DNA of 64,000 bases from Planococcus salinarum (GCF_007004625.1 NZ_ML660049.1:96504-160503); one strand, 5' to 3'; numbered from the stretch's first letter, positions 1-10,738 are shown. The notes: generated by a model not told the origin, from the letters alone. Numbers and translations are program-made.

Positions 1-1
1 A

Positions 2-352
2 TTCCTGCGGAACGATATCATAGAAAACTCACGTAAGGACTTTGTGCGTACGGCAAGAGCCAAAGGGACTCCCATGAAAAAAATATATAATATCCACATT
101 TTACGAAACTCGATCATTCCATTGGTGACTTTCCTTGGATTCGATTTTGCCGCATTGATCGGTGGAGCCATTATCACAGAAACGATCTTTACATACCCGG
201 GCATCGGAATGCTGTTCCTGGATTCTGTTACGACCCGTGACTATCCGACGCTGATGGCTTTGACGATGTTATTGTCGTTCCTGACATTGGCAGGTAATTT
301 AATCGCAGACTTACTGTACGGAGTCGTGGATCCACGAATCCGTCTGGAATAG
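2..352 (+). CDS. Peptide ABC transporter permease, OppB/DppB family (5' truncated by window edge)
   Basis: The reading frame is open from base 2, so only the C-terminal ~116 residues are present. They include the cytoplasmic EAA loop that contacts the ATPases (a run around VRTARAKG) and the last two membrane segments, ending in the family-typical VDPRIRLE tail. It is an inner-membrane permease half of a peptide or nickel importer. It is followed 13 bp later by the partner OppC-type permease, so this is the end of an operon whose first genes lie to the left. It is distinct from the complete opp operon at 3.5-9.4 kb. Confidence 0.9.
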   Translation, partial: FLRNDIIENSRKDFVRTARAKGTPMKKIYNIHILRNSIIPLVTFLGFDFAALIGGAIITETIFTYPGIGMLFLDSVTTRDYPTLMALTMLLSFLTLAGNLIADLLYGVVDPRIRLE

Positions 353-365
353 GGAGGAAGCAGAA

Positions 366-1283
366 TTGGCATCATCTAATACGTTAACCCAGCAACAGAA
401 GCCGGAACGCAGTTTGTCACCATGGCAGATTGCGCGTAAAAAATTCCTTCATAATAAATTGGCAATGATCAGTACAGTTTTTATATTCATCGTAACAGCG
501 TTATCTTTCGCAGCACCATTTCTCGCGCCTTTTTTATCACCGATCCCGGATGTATCCCGGGTAAATATCGGCTCCATGAACATCCCCCCAAATGGGGAAC
601 ATATTCTTGGAACCGATAAAAGTGGGCGCGATGTATTAACCCGTCTGTTCTACGGCGGGCGAATCTCATTGCTTGTCGGATTCAGTGCAACTTTGATGGT
701 CATCACTCTCGGTACCCTGGTAGGATCAATTGCAGGATTCTTCGGTGGACTTGTAGACAATATCCTGATGCGGTTTACAGATTTTGTCCTCAACTTTCCT
801 TTTCTTGTTTTTGTAATCGTGTTGAATACAATTCTGCGTGACACGATTGACGGGGTTTCAGTACTGATTCTTGTAATTGGCGTTCTGAGCTGGGGCGGAG
901 TTGCACGACTCGTGCGAAGCAAAGTGCTGGCTGAAAAAGAGAACGAATATGTTCTTGCCGCCTTATCAATCGGTTGCTCACCTTTTAAAGTTATTCGCAA
1001 GCATCTGCTTCCGAACGTCATGTCGACTATCATCGTTCAGGCAACATTGATCTTTGCCAGTATGATTGTGGTGGAATCCGCGCTCAGCTATTTGGGCTTT
1101 GGAGTTCCCCAGTCGGTACCAAGCTGGGGGAATATGCTGTCTTCGGCCAATGAACCGGATGTGCTGCAGGGCAAACCATGGATATGGATGCCGCCGGCAC
1201 TCATTCTGACATTAACTATCCTGTCCATAAACTTTATCGGGGAAGGTTTGAAAGACGCATTGAACCCTAAATCGCTTAGATAG
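366..1283 (+). CDS. Peptide ABC transporter permease, OppC/DppC family
   Basis: This 305-aa inner-membrane permease has an N-terminal cytoplasmic segment and a first membrane helix (about residues 33-55). The usual HILGTDKSGRDVLTRL motif precedes the core permease domain with its EAA loop (residues about 195-215). It pairs with the OppB-type permease just upstream to form the channel of a peptide importer. The start is TTG at 366, with GGGAGGA about 8 nt upstream; no ATG is well placed. It is the last gene of its operon and a strong hairpin follows. Substrate cannot be told from sequence. Confidence 0.9.
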   Translation: MASSNTLTQQQKPERSLSPWQIARKKFLHNKLAMISTVFIFIVTALSFAAPFLAPFLSPIPDVSRVNIGSMNIPPNGEHILGTDKSGRDVLTRLFYGGRISLLVGFSATLMVITLGTLVGSIAGFFGGLVDNILMRFTDFVLNFPFLVFVIVLNTILRDTIDGVSVLILVIGVLSWGGVARLVRSKVLAEKENEYVLAALSIGCSPFKVIRKHLLPNVMSTIIVQATLIFASMIVVESALSYLGFGVPQSVPSWGNMLSSANEPDVLQGKPWIWMPPALILTLTILSINFIGEGLKDALNPKSLR

Positions 1284-1320
1284 AAAAAAGTTCCGCACAA
1301 ATTTTGTGCGGAACTTTTTT
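1284..1320. terminator. Rho-independent terminator after oppC-like gene
   Basis: A perfect 11-12 bp stem (GTTCCGCACAA paired with TTGTGCGGAAC) is flanked by an A-run on the left and a T-run on the right. It can terminate transcription in both directions. Confidence 0.9.
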
Positions 1321-1548
1321 ATGTTTGCTGAGAAAGAAACATGTAAAACGCTAGCTTCGGGACATGAAAGGGCGTTGCGCCGCTGCGCTGCTTCGTCGCT
1401 TCGTCGCAAAGACTTGCCCTCGCAGGCTTCGGTCAACTCTTCATTGTCGCTTTTCGATGTCCAGACTCCAGCGGCCCAGCTCTTCGGGTCATAAGCCGGC
1501 TCAGCTGCGTGGCCAAAACCGCCACTTCGCTGATCCGTCTTATGCCTG
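1321..1548. repeat. GC-rich interspersed intergenic repeat
   Basis: This stretch holds no supportable gene. It contains GC-rich, TTCG-rich sequence. Bases 1398-1436 match 23663-23701 at about 35 of 39 positions. The segment around 1457-1485 (TCCAGACTCCAGCG type) resembles the repeat units at 57.2-57.4 kb. It looks like a degenerate mobile or structural intergenic repeat of the kind common in Bacillaceae and Planococcaceae genomes. Confidence 0.6.
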
Positions 1549-2619
<1,071 letters not shown>

Positions 2620-2655
2620 CTAACTTTAGCTTTCCTTTTCGTTCAATTAAAAAAA

Positions 2656-2885
2656 ACACAGCAAGCATCCCTGCAAAGGGACGAAGCTGTGTTTCCGTGG
2701 TACCACCCTAGTTGCCGTTTCCGGCCACTCTTCTTCATAACGTGAAGATCACGGAGCGGCCTACTGTTGAAGTTCACCCGCTCAGCTCGAAAGTCCATTC
2801 AATGCATGCCTCCATCTGTTCTCACCGGCCACAGACTCTCTATTATAGAAGGAAATGCATTTACTCCTCTTTCTCGACGCCATAT
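2656..2885 (-). promoter_or_regulatory. T-box riboswitch (tRNA-Trp responsive) upstream of trpS
   Basis: On the minus strand the conserved T-box core AGGGTGGTACCACG (around 2697-2710) is followed by a terminator hairpin (AAACACAGC paired with GCTGTGTTT) and a T-run ending near 2656. Upstream stem I contains GAA-TGG-AC, placing the likely specifier triplet TGG (Trp) at 2795-2797. This agrees with the downstream trpS gene. Uncharged tRNA-Trp should stabilise the antiterminator. Confidence 0.92.
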
Positions 2886-2896
2886 ATATTGTTTTT

Positions 2897-2926
2897 ATTA
2901 TAGTACAACAAAGAAAGACTTTGCAA
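2897..2926 (-). promoter_or_regulatory. SigA-type promoter of the T-box/trpS transcript
   Basis: On the minus strand, TTGCAA (2921-2926) and TATAAT (2897-2902) are separated by 18 bp, just upstream of the T-box leader. Confidence 0.7.
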
Positions 2927-2928
2927 TA

Positions 2929-3270
2929 TTATAATTCGTATATCAGCAAGGAAATGACCATTAAAAGAATGGTTATTATGCCAATGATCAGCAGGGGAGC
3001 ACCAGAAAATGGAATGACCTCGGATGGCAACCGCATCTCGTCATCTTCCAACGTGCTTTTCCGGCGATAAAATTTCCGCATGCTCATCGAAAATATATCG
3101 AAAGCGCCGGTCTGAACTACAAAGATCCAGGCGCCGAAGAAAACAAGAATGCCTCCGTAAACAAATGATGTATCAATGTAGGCCAAAAGTGATAAGTCTT
3201 CTGGACGAATAAAGATGGTCAGAAAAATAAGGACCTGAACGAGTAAAATCCACACGATTATTTTTTTCAA
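2929..3270 (-). CDS. Small membrane protein, DUF3899-like
   Basis: The 113-aa protein has three hydrophobic segments (about residues 4-20, 33-53 and 91-111) and a basic, polar middle (MRKFYRRKSTLEDDEMRLPSE). It matches the general plan of the DUF3899 family of small Bacillales membrane proteins, which have no known function. The start ATG at 3270 has GAGGAGCG upstream. The 3' end overlaps the trpS leader promoter region, and the gene reads in the same direction as trpS. Confidence 0.7.
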   Translation of the reverse strand: MKKIIVWILLVQVLIFLTIFIRPEDLSLLAYIDTSFVYGGILVFFGAWIFVVQTGAFDIFSMSMRKFYRRKSTLEDDEMRLPSEVIPFSGAPLLIIGIITILLMVISLLIYEL

Positions 3271-3355
3271 TATTGCACGCTCCTCTAGATGATTGTAAAA
3301 GGAAACGGGAAAAAAATCAAAAAAAAATAAAAATATTATCTTGAAATTACTCTAT

Positions 3356-3369
3356 TGAAAACGCTTACA
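3356..3369 (+). promoter_or_regulatory. Candidate cre (CcpA) site upstream of oppA
   Basis: TGAAAACGCTTACA fits the catabolite-response consensus TGNAANCGNNNNCA. It lies about 100 bp upstream of the likely oppA -10 box, a position compatible with activation or with another upstream role. Function is inferred from the motif only. Confidence 0.5.
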
Positions 3370-3448
3370 AATCCCACAATCGCGCGATATATCCTGTAAT
3401 AATTGTCACACTGTTATTATAATCCACTTTAAAATATGAAAAAAACTC

Positions 3449-3476
3449 TGTACAAGGTAAAAAGAATATGTATAAT
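3449..3476 (+). promoter_or_regulatory. Probable oppA promoter
   Basis: TATAAT lies at 3471-3476, with a weak -35-like TGTACA at 3449-3454 (16 bp spacing). The oppA start codon is 45 bp downstream of the -10. Confidence 0.5.
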
Positions 3477-3520
3477 TAACATTGTACCAATTTTTCAGAA
3501 AATTTAAGGGGGTCACCTAA

Positions 3521-5254
3521 GTGAAGAACAGCAAGCTATTTTGGCTACTTGGCCTAGTTCTTGTTCTTAGCATCTTCCTAGCTGCATGTGGCGGCGGAGA
3601 CGATACTACGGACGGAACTGAAGAAGAAACACCAGAAGAAACACCAGAAGAAACTCCTGAAGACGGAGAATCTGAAGAAGCTGCATCAGGCGAGCCTGAC
3701 GCAGACCAAGTTTTAAACCTAGTTGAAGGTGCAGAGATTCCAGGAATGGATTCAGCTACTGCTGAAGATGCTGTCGCATTCAATCTTTTGAATAACGTTA
3801 ATGAAGGTTTATTCCGTTTAAACCAGGACAACGTTGCTGAACCTGCACTAGCTGAAAGCGAGCCTGAAGTTTCTGAAGACGGCTTGACTTATACATTCAC
3901 GTTACGTGATGCTAACTGGTCGGATGGTACACCGATTACAGCACAGGATTTCGAATTTGCATGGAAACGCGCGCTGGACCCTGAAGTAGGATCTCCTTAT
4001 GGTCCATACATGATGGCTGGCACGATCAAAGGCGCTACTGAAGTATCAGAAGGCGCTGACCCATCAGAACTTGGTGTTGTTGCAGAAGACGACAAAACTC
4101 TAGTGGTTACACTTGAGCGTCCAACTCCTTACTTCATGTCTTTGATGGCTTTCGGAACTTTCTATCCACAGAACGAAGAATTCGTTACTGAAGCTGGCGG
4201 CGATTACGCTTCCAACTCTGATAACTTGCTTTACAACGGTCCATTCATGCTTACAAACTGGGATGGCACTGGCTTGACTTGGACAATGGAGAAAAACCCT
4301 GAGTACTGGGATGCTGACACAGTTCAACTTGATACTATCAACGTTGACGTTGTTAAAGAAACATCTACAGCTCTAAACCTTTACCAATCTGGCGAGAAAG
4401 ACCGCGCTGGACTTTCTGGTGAGTTCGCAATGCAATATGCTGACGATCCTGAAGTTGTAAGAGAACTTGAACCAGTATTGTTCTACTTGAAATTCAACCA
4501 AGAACGCAACGGTGAAGAAACACCACTTGCAAACGAAAACATCCGTAAAGCGATTTCTATGGCTTTCAACAAACAAGACCTTGTTGAAGTAGTATTGGCT
4601 AACGGTTCACTACCTGCAAACTACCTTGTACCAACTGAGTTCACTTTCAATGAAGACACAGAAGATTTCCGTGATATCAACGGCGACTTGACTGGCTTCG
4701 ATGCTGAACAAGCACAAGAATTCTGGGCTACTGGTCTGGAAGAAATTGGCGAAACTGAAGTAACACTTGAACTACTTGGCGGCGACAGCGAATTGGCTGG
4801 TAAAATGGACGCTTACTTGAAAGAGCAAATGGAAACTAACCTTGAAGGTTTGACTGTAAACCTGAAAGCTGTACCATTTGGTGTTCGTCTTGAACTTGAC
4901 GAAGCACAGGACTATGACATGCAAAACTCTGGTTGGGGCCCTGATTACCAGGATCCAATGACTTTCATTGATTTGTTCGTAACAGGAGCTTCACACAACT
5001 TGATGTCTTATTCTAACGAAGAATTCGACAGCTTGGTTGAACAGGCTAAAGGCGAATTGGCTCAAGATCCTGCAGCTCGCTGGGAAGCTATGGCTGAAGC
5101 TGAAAGAATCCTGATTGAAGACGATGCAGCTATCGCACCGATTTATCAGCGTGCTACAATGACTCTTCAAAAACCATATGTATATGATATTGTCGCTCAC
5201 CCATTCGGTGGAGATTTCAGTTACAAATGGGCTTACATTTCAGGCAAAGAATAA
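3521..5254 (+). CDS. oppA: Oligopeptide ABC transporter substrate-binding lipoprotein
   Basis: This 577-aa solute-binding protein captures peptides outside the membrane for the OppBCDF importer. The N-terminus has a lipoprotein signal peptide with lipobox LAAC (Cys23), followed by an acidic low-complexity linker built from ETPE units. The SBP family 5 domain follows, with the typical NVNEGLFRL and LRDANWSDGTPITAQDF motifs. GTG at 3521 is the start, with AAGGGGGTCA about 8 nt upstream. Codon use is notably uniform, as expected for a highly expressed gene. A terminator after oppA and a second promoter region before oppB would let OppA be made in excess over the permease. Confidence 0.95.
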   Translation: MKNSKLFWLLGLVLVLSIFLAACGGGDDTTDGTEEETPEETPEETPEDGESEEAASGEPDADQVLNLVEGAEIPGMDSATAEDAVAFNLLNNVNEGLFRLNQDNVAEPALAESEPEVSEDGLTYTFTLRDANWSDGTPITAQDFEFAWKRALDPEVGSPYGPYMMAGTIKGATEVSEGADPSELGVVAEDDKTLVVTLERPTPYFMSLMAFGTFYPQNEEFVTEAGGDYASNSDNLLYNGPFMLTNWDGTGLTWTMEKNPEYWDADTVQLDTINVDVVKETSTALNLYQSGEKDRAGLSGEFAMQYADDPEVVRELEPVLFYLKFNQERNGEETPLANENIRKAISMAFNKQDLVEVVLANGSLPANYLVPTEFTFNEDTEDFRDINGDLTGFDAEQAQEFWATGLEEIGETEVTLELLGGDSELAGKMDAYLKEQMETNLEGLTVNLKAVPFGVRLELDEAQDYDMQNSGWGPDYQDPMTFIDLFVTGASHNLMSYSNEEFDSLVEQAKGELAQDPAARWEAMAEAERILIEDDAAIAPIYQRATMTLQKPYVYDIVAHPFGGDFSYKWAYISGKE

Positions 5255-5291
5255 TTTAATCTGAAGCCACGGTTTTAAAACCAAATAGATG

Positions 5292-5330
5292 GAGAGTATA
5301 TCGCTACTTTAGCTTGATATACTCTCTTTT
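5292..5330 (+). terminator. Terminator/attenuator between oppA and oppB
   Basis: An 11-bp perfect stem, GAGAGTATATC paired with GATATACTCTC, is followed by TTTTCT. It probably limits read-through from oppA into oppBCDF. Confidence 0.8.
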
Positions 5331-5418
5331 CTAATGTAGGAAAGTTCACCGAAAATTAACTCTTTTCTGCTAAAATTGAAAAAAATAAGTTTTTGTTTTC
5401 ATAATGAAACGGAACTTA

Positions 5419-5424
5419 TATAAT
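5419..5424 (+). promoter_or_regulatory. Possible internal promoter -10 for oppBCDF
   Basis: TATAAT at 5419-5424 sits 27 bp upstream of the oppB start; the -35 region (TTTTCA near 5397) is poor. Support is weak, but the position fits independent transcription after the oppA terminator. Confidence 0.35.
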
Positions 5425-5451
5425 AGAGGTATTCTATTTTGGAGGTGCAAC

Positions 5452-6387
5452 ATGGCAAGATATATTGGCAAACGTATAATTTACATGGTGATTACATTGG
5501 CGTTGATTGCCACATTCACTTTTTTCTTGATGAAGATACTACCAGGTTCCCCTATCGCTTCCGCAGATAAATTATCTCCAGAACAAAGGGCAGTCGTAGA
5601 AGCAAGGTACGGTCTGGACCGTCCCCTTCCAGTTCAATATTTCGAATATATGTTCGGCCTAGTACAAGGTGACCTAGGAATTTCGATTAACCAGTTTAAA
5701 GGTGCGGAAGTGACAGATGTTATCCTTAGCCGGATGGGTCCGTCAGCACAAATCGGTTTCCAGGGCATGCTTTTAGGTACTGCAATAGGTATTCTGCTGG
5801 GAATGATTGCGGCTTTAAGGCAAAACACATGGGTTGATTATTCCAGCACAATTGTTGCGATTATCGGGATTTCAATACCGTCCTTCGTATTTGCATCCAT
5901 GCTCCAATATTCACTCGGGTTGAAACTTGGGTGGTTCCCGGTTGCACTGTGGAAAGACGGCTTCATGTCCAGTGTCCTTCCCTCCATCGCATTGGCAATG
6001 TTCCCGTTGGCTACTGCAGCCCGCTTTATCAGAACAGAAATGATCGAAGTTTTAGGCTCCGATTATATTACACTTGCCAAAGCAAAAGGTGCGAGCGGCT
6101 CTGAAATCGCTTTCAAACACGCTTTCAGAAATGCATTGATTCCATTGATCACGGTTCTTGGGCCAATGGCTGTCGCAATTTTGACTGGATCATTGGTGGT
6201 TGAGCAAATTTTCGCGATTCCAGGAATTGGTGAACAATTTGTTAAGTCGATCATGGTAAGTGATTTCTCTATTATCATGGGTACTACAATCTTCTTCTCA
6301 GTATTTTTGATCCTAGTAATTCTAATTGTGGATATAATGTACGGGATAATTGATCCTCGTATCCGTCTTTCAGGAGGTAAGAGTTAA
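5452..6387 (+). CDS. oppB: Oligopeptide ABC transporter permease OppB
   Basis: The 311-aa inner-membrane permease has six predicted membrane helices. The EAA loop is around DYITLAKAKGASGSEIAFKH and the C-terminus is VDIMYGIIDPRIRLS. The start ATG at 5452 follows GGAGGT by 5 nt; an in-frame upstream ATG at 5404 lacks a ribosome site. It forms the pore with OppC and overlaps the oppC start by one base (TAATG), indicating translational coupling. Confidence 0.94.
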   Translation: MARYIGKRIIYMVITLALIATFTFFLMKILPGSPIASADKLSPEQRAVVEARYGLDRPLPVQYFEYMFGLVQGDLGISINQFKGAEVTDVILSRMGPSAQIGFQGMLLGTAIGILLGMIAALRQNTWVDYSSTIVAIIGISIPSFVFASMLQYSLGLKLGWFPVALWKDGFMSSVLPSIALAMFPLATAARFIRTEMIEVLGSDYITLAKAKGASGSEIAFKHAFRNALIPLITVLGPMAVAILTGSLVVEQIFAIPGIGEQFVKSIMVSDFSIIMGTTIFFSVFLILVILIVDIMYGIIDPRIRLSGGKS

Positions 6388-7406
6388 TGACTCAAAACTA
6401 TGAAAATCTGCCTCAAGGATCTTTTGACAGAATACCAAGAGATACCGAACAGGCAGAACGTATTTCAAAGCCGAGTGTCAGCTTTTGGCAGGACGCTTGG
6501 CGCAGACTCAAAAAGAACAAAGGCGCAATTTTCAGTCTGATCCTTTTCGGACTGATTGTTATTATGGCATTGCTCGGACCGGTTATCAGCCCGTATGAAC
6601 CCAACGACCAGACGATTACACACGCCAATCTTCCACCGAAAATCCCTGTAATTGAGAACTTGGGAATTTTCAACGGAGTTGGTACATTGGGTGGTAAAGA
6701 GATCGATTTGTATGAAATGAAAAATGTCGAACAAAATTACTGGTTCGGCACCGACGGCCTGGGCCGCGATATGTTCTCGCGTGTCTGGAAAGGTACACAA
6801 GTATCACTGTTCATCGCTTTTGCAGCAGCTGCAATTGATATGCTGATCGGTGTAATCTACGGAGGTATTTCAGGATACTTCGGCGGACGCGTTGATGATG
6901 TCATGCAGCGTATTGTGGAAATTTTGACAGGTATACCAAACCTGGTAGTTGTTATTCTTTTCATCATGATCATGGATCCGGGGATTCTGGCCATAATCAT
7001 CGCACTGACCATAACCGGTTGGACCGGTATGTCACGGGTTGTCCGTGGACAGGTACTTAAATATAAATCTCAGGAATTCGTTTTGGCTGCCCGTACACTT
7101 GGAGCATCCGACGGCCGAATCATCTGGAAGCATTTAATGCCAAACGTATTGGGTGTAATCATCATCAATACGATGTTCACTATTCCCGGTGCTATATTCT
7201 TTGAAGCTTTCCTAAGCTTTATCGGACTGGGGCTGCAGGCACCAGATGCTTCTCTTGGTACACTCATTAATGATGGTTATAAATTGATTCAGTATCAGCC
7301 GCATATCTTGGCGATTCCGGCATTTGTATTGAGTTTGATCATGATTGCGTTCAACTTGATCGGTGATGGACTGCGCGATGCCCTCGATCCTAAGATGAAA
7401 GATTAA
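6387..7406 (+). CDS. oppC: Oligopeptide ABC transporter permease OppC
   Basis: The 339-aa permease has a long N-terminal cytoplasmic tail, then a first helix (about residues 45-65). A periplasm-facing insert ends at the FGTDGLGRDMFSRVW motif, and the core transport domain carries an EAA loop near SQEFVLAARTLGASDGRIIWKH. The C-terminus GDGLRDALDPKMKD is family-typical. The start overlaps the oppB stop by one base, and GGAGGTAAGAG precedes it. It pairs with OppB and couples to OppD/OppF. Confidence 0.94.
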   Translation: MTQNYENLPQGSFDRIPRDTEQAERISKPSVSFWQDAWRRLKKNKGAIFSLILFGLIVIMALLGPVISPYEPNDQTITHANLPPKIPVIENLGIFNGVGTLGGKEIDLYEMKNVEQNYWFGTDGLGRDMFSRVWKGTQVSLFIAFAAAAIDMLIGVIYGGISGYFGGRVDDVMQRIVEILTGIPNLVVVILFIMIMDPGILAIIIALTITGWTGMSRVVRGQVLKYKSQEFVLAARTLGASDGRIIWKHLMPNVLGVIIINTMFTIPGAIFFEAFLSFIGLGLQAPDASLGTLINDGYKLIQYQPHILAIPAFVLSLIMIAFNLIGDGLRDALDPKMKD

Positions 7407-7421
7407 GGAGGAAAGCCGAAG

Positions 7422-8477
7422 ATGGAGAAAATTCTACAAGTAAAAGACCTCGAACTTTCCTTTAATACTTTTGGCGGGGAAGTAAAAGCTATACGAGGTG
7501 TCAATTTTGATTTATATAAAGGTGAGACACTGGCAATTGTTGGAGAATCGGGTTCAGGTAAATCCGTTACGACAAAATCCATCATGCGCTTATTGCCCGA
7601 AAGCTCCGCAGAATTCAAAAGCGGGGAAATTCTGTTTGATGGAAGAGACCTGACAAAGCTGTCTGATAAAGAAATGCAGAAAATCCGCGGAAAAGACATT
7701 TCGATGATTTTCCAGGATCCAATGACATCGTTGAATCCAACGATGCCAATCGGCCGTCAAATCACAGAACCTTTGCTCAAACACCAAAAAATCAGCAAGT
7801 CTGAAGCCCGTAAAGTGGCCATCGATTTATTGCGTCTGGTGGGTATGCCGAAACCGGAATTGCGGATGAAACAATATCCTCACCAATTCTCGGGAGGCCA
7901 GCGCCAGCGCATTGTTATCGCGATTTCCCTTGCGTGCAACCCGCAGATCCTGATTGCAGATGAGCCAACAACGGCTTTGGATGTTACAATCCAGGCACAG
8001 ATTTTGGAATTGATGAAAGACCTTCAGAAAAAAATCGATACTTCGATCATTTTCATCACGCATGACCTCGGGGTTGTTGCCAATGTCGCTGACCGCGTTG
8101 CGGTTATGTACGGCGGCAAGATTGTTGAAATTGGCACTGTCGATGAAATTTTCTACAACCCGCAGCACCCGTATACGTGGGGCTTGTTAAGTTCAATGCC
8201 TTCATTGGATTCGGAAGATGCGAAATTATATGCTATTCCAGGAACACCGCCGGACCTTCTTGAACCTCCTAAAGGGGATGCATTCGCTCTTCGCAGTGAA
8301 TACGCAATGAAGATTGATATGGAAATGGATCCGCCGTTCTTTGAAATCAGTGACACGCATAAAGCAGCTACTTGGTTGCTTCATCCGGACGCGCCGCAGG
8401 TTGAGCCGCCGGTAAGTGTTATTGAGAGAATGAAAAAGTTCCCGGGAAGCCGTTATTATGAAGGGAGCGCAAATTGA
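7422..8477 (+). CDS. oppD: Oligopeptide ABC transporter ATP-binding protein OppD
   Basis: The 351-aa ABC ATPase has Walker A GESGSGKS (residues about 41-48), signature FSGGQRQR, Walker [13 protein letters not shown] and the H-loop THD. It ends in the oligopeptide/dipeptide C-terminal region ([13 protein letters not shown]). It powers peptide import with OppF. AAGGAGG lies ahead of ATG 7422, and the gene ends in a TGATG overlap with oppF. Confidence 0.95.
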   Translation: MEKILQVKDLELSFNTFGGEVKAIRGVNFDLYKGETLAIVGESGSGKSVTTKSIMRLLPESSAEFKSGEILFDGRDLTKLSDKEMQKIRGKDISMIFQDPMTSLNPTMPIGRQITEPLLKHQKISKSEARKVAIDLLRLVGMPKPELRMKQYPHQFSGGQRQRIVIAISLACNPQILIADEPTTALDVTIQAQILELMKDLQKKIDTSIIFITHDLGVVANVADRVAVMYGGKIVEIGTVDEIFYNPQHPYTWGLLSSMPSLDSEDAKLYAIPGTPPDLLEPPKGDAFALRSEYAMKIDMEMDPPFFEISDTHKAATWLLHPDAPQVEPPVSVIERMKKFPGSRYYEGSAN

Positions 8478-9415
8478 TGGCTGAGAAATTACTTGAAATC
8501 AAAAATTTAAAGCAGCATTTCAATGTCGGCAAAGCGAATGAAGTAAAAGCTGTCGACGGTATCTCTTTTGACATTTACAAAGGAGAAACATTGGGCCTTG
8601 TAGGAGAGTCGGGATGTGGTAAATCCACTACCGGCCGTTCTATCATCCGTTTATATGACGCCACTGACGGTGAAGTGTTATATGAAGGTGAAAGTGTTCA
8701 TGGCAAAAAATCGAAACCCGAACTGAAAAAATTCAACCGCAAAATGCAGATGATTTTTCAGGATCCCTATGCTTCATTGAACCAACGAATGAAAGTCATG
8801 GACATCATTGCGGAAGGAATTGATATTCACGGGCTTGCGAAAAATGCCAAAGAACGTGAGAAAATGGTATTCGACCTGCTGGAAACAGTCGGCTTGAACA
8901 AAGAACACGCCAACCGCTACCCGCATGAATTTTCAGGCGGTCAGCGCCAGCGTTTGGGGATTGCCCGTGCACTTGCTGTAGACCCGGATTTCATCATTGC
9001 CGATGAACCGATTTCCGCATTGGATGTTTCCATCCAGGCACAGGTAGTCAACTTGCTTAAAGAACTGCAGGAAGAAAAAGGACTGACTTATTTATTCATC
9101 GCTCATGACCTTTCGATGGTTAAATATATTTCAGATCGTATCGCGGTTATGTATTTCGGGAAAATGGTGGAACTTGCGCCTTCTGAAGCTCTTTACAATA
9201 ACCCGATGCATCCATATACACAATCACTGCTTTCGGCAATTCCGCTTCCGGATCCGAATTACGAGCGCAACCGCGTGCGTAAATCATATGATCCAACTTC
9301 GCATAACTATGCGGAAGGGGAAGATGTCCGCATGAGAGAAGTTACACCGGGACATTTCGTGGATTGTTCAGAACGTGAATATGAAGCGTTGAAAGCCGGC
9401 TCTTTAAAGGTTTAA
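8477..9415 (+). CDS. oppF: Oligopeptide ABC transporter ATP-binding protein OppF
   Basis: The 312-aa ABC ATPase has Walker A GESGCGKS, signature FSGGQRQR, Walker [13 protein letters not shown] and the C-terminal peptide-transporter extension ([16 protein letters not shown]). It is the second ATPase of the Opp importer. ATG 8477 is preferred over TTG 8474 because GGGAG then sits 9 nt upstream; it shares bases with the oppD stop. It is the last gene of the operon and a terminator follows immediately. Confidence 0.95.
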   Translation: MAEKLLEIKNLKQHFNVGKANEVKAVDGISFDIYKGETLGLVGESGCGKSTTGRSIIRLYDATDGEVLYEGESVHGKKSKPELKKFNRKMQMIFQDPYASLNQRMKVMDIIAEGIDIHGLAKNAKEREKMVFDLLETVGLNKEHANRYPHEFSGGQRQRLGIARALAVDPDFIIADEPISALDVSIQAQVVNLLKELQEEKGLTYLFIAHDLSMVKYISDRIAVMYFGKMVELAPSEALYNNPMHPYTQSLLSAIPLPDPNYERNRVRKSYDPTSHNYAEGEDVRMREVTPGHFVDCSEREYEALKAGSLKV

Positions 9416-9418
9416 AAA

Positions 9419-9455
9419 TAATAGCAATGCCACTTTGTGGTATTGCTATTTTTTT
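9419..9455 (+). terminator. Rho-independent terminator of the opp operon
   Basis: Hairpin GCAATGCCAC / TGGTATTGC (one G-T pair) is flanked by AATA and a run of seven T. Confidence 0.88.
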
Positions 9456-9516
9456 GTTTCAATTTGTCAAAATGATGATAAAATGGAATAAGAAACATAA
9501 CTGAGAGGATGTATGG

Positions 9517-10731
9517 ATGAAGATGAAGAAACTTAAATTAGCAGCGGCAACTGCTTTATTTTTCAGTGGAATGGCAGCAATTCCGGCGATGGCGGCAGAA
9601 GACAAAGTAGAGGATTTTACTACACGTACATATAATGCGGTTGAAATAGATTCAGAGGTTCTGGCGAGCTCTACCTTATTCAGATATGACTCAGGCTTAA
9701 CATTCGAATACCCCGATGCTGTTCGCGGCATTTTCGTCACGGGACATTCAGCTGGCGGAGCCCGTTTCGATAGCCTGATCGACCTGCTCGGTACGACAGA
9801 TTTGAATGCTATGGTAATTGACGTGAAAGAAGATTTCGGTTACCTGACATATGTCCCGGAAGAAGGTTCAACGTTGGCTGAATACGAAATCGGTCAACCC
9901 TATATTAAAGATCCACGAGCAATGCTTGAAAGGCTGGAACAGGAAGAAATCTATCCGATTGCGCGCGTAGTGGTCTTCAAAGACTCTGCACTGGCAGAAC
10001 GGAAGCCGGAATGGTCATTCATGGAAGGCAATGCAGTATGGAAGAATCGTCGCGGTGAATCCTTCGTTAACCCGTACATGAAAGAAGTATGGGACTATAA
10101 CGTGGAAATTGCGATTGAAGCTGCAAAGCTTGGCTTTAAAGAGATACAATTCGACTATGTCCGCTTCCCGGAAGGGTTTGAAAATCGGGCAGATACTTTG
10201 GAGTATTCCAAAGGTGAGTATGGGGGCGATGAATACGATGGCGTGCAGAGCCGGGTTGCCGCAGTCACAGATTTTGTTGCGTACGCACGCGAGCAGCTGA
10301 AGCCGTATGACGTTGAAGTTTCGGTCGATATATTTGGATATTCTGCTACGTTACCGGAAGCACCGGGGATCGGGCAAAACTTCTCGAAAATTTCGGAAAA
10401 CGTTGATGTCATTTCATCCATGATTTATCCAAGCCACTGGACATCGTATTTCGGCATCGCAAAACCGGATTTGGAGCCTTATAATTTGGTAGCCGAATAT
10501 GCAAAAGTGGAGAATGCGAAGTTGGGCGAACTTGAGGATCCACCTGTATCAAGACCGTGGCTGCAGGACTTTACAGCGTCGTATCTTGGAGCAGGCAACT
10601 ACCTGAGATATGGCAAAGCGGAAGTGGAAGCGCAGATAAAGGCTTTGAACGATAACGGGATTGACGAGTATCTGTTATGGAATGCAGGCAATACCTATTC
10701 CCCGGGCGTGGATTATACACCTTTAGATTAA
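9517..10731 (+). CDS. Secreted putative glycoside hydrolase (DUF4015 family)
   Basis: The 404-aa protein has a Sec signal peptide (basic KMKKLK, hydrophobic core, likely cleavage after AMA near residue 26). The body resembles the DUF4015 putative glycoside hydrolases, predicted TIM barrels. Visible family-like strings are VRGIFVTGHSAGG, DLNAMVIDVKEDFG, GFKEIQFDYVRFPEG and VSVDIFGYSA. The acidic residues in VIDVKED and FDYVRFPE are candidate active-site positions. GAGAGGA lies 8 nt before ATG 9517. It stands alone between two terminators. The substrate is unknown; cell-wall or exopolysaccharide glycans are plausible but not shown. Confidence 0.8.
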   Translation: MKMKKLKLAAATALFFSGMAAIPAMAAEDKVEDFTTRTYNAVEIDSEVLASSTLFRYDSGLTFEYPDAVRGIFVTGHSAGGARFDSLIDLLGTTDLNAMVIDVKEDFGYLTYVPEEGSTLAEYEIGQPYIKDPRAMLERLEQEEIYPIARVVVFKDSALAERKPEWSFMEGNAVWKNRRGESFVNPYMKEVWDYNVEIAIEAAKLGFKEIQFDYVRFPEGFENRADTLEYSKGEYGGDEYDGVQSRVAAVTDFVAYAREQLKPYDVEVSVDIFGYSATLPEAPGIGQNFSKISENVDVISSMIYPSHWTSYFGIAKPDLEPYNLVAEYAKVENAKLGELEDPPVSRPWLQDFTASYLGAGNYLRYGKAEVEAQIKALNDNGIDEYLLWNAGNTYSPGVDYTPLD

Positions 10732-10738
10732 TATGCGA

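Noticed and set aside
3601..3680. Repetitive GAAGAAACACCA stretch as a tandem DNA repeat of interest
   Set aside because: It encodes the acidic ETPE linker after the OppA lipobox, a common flexible tether in lipoproteins.
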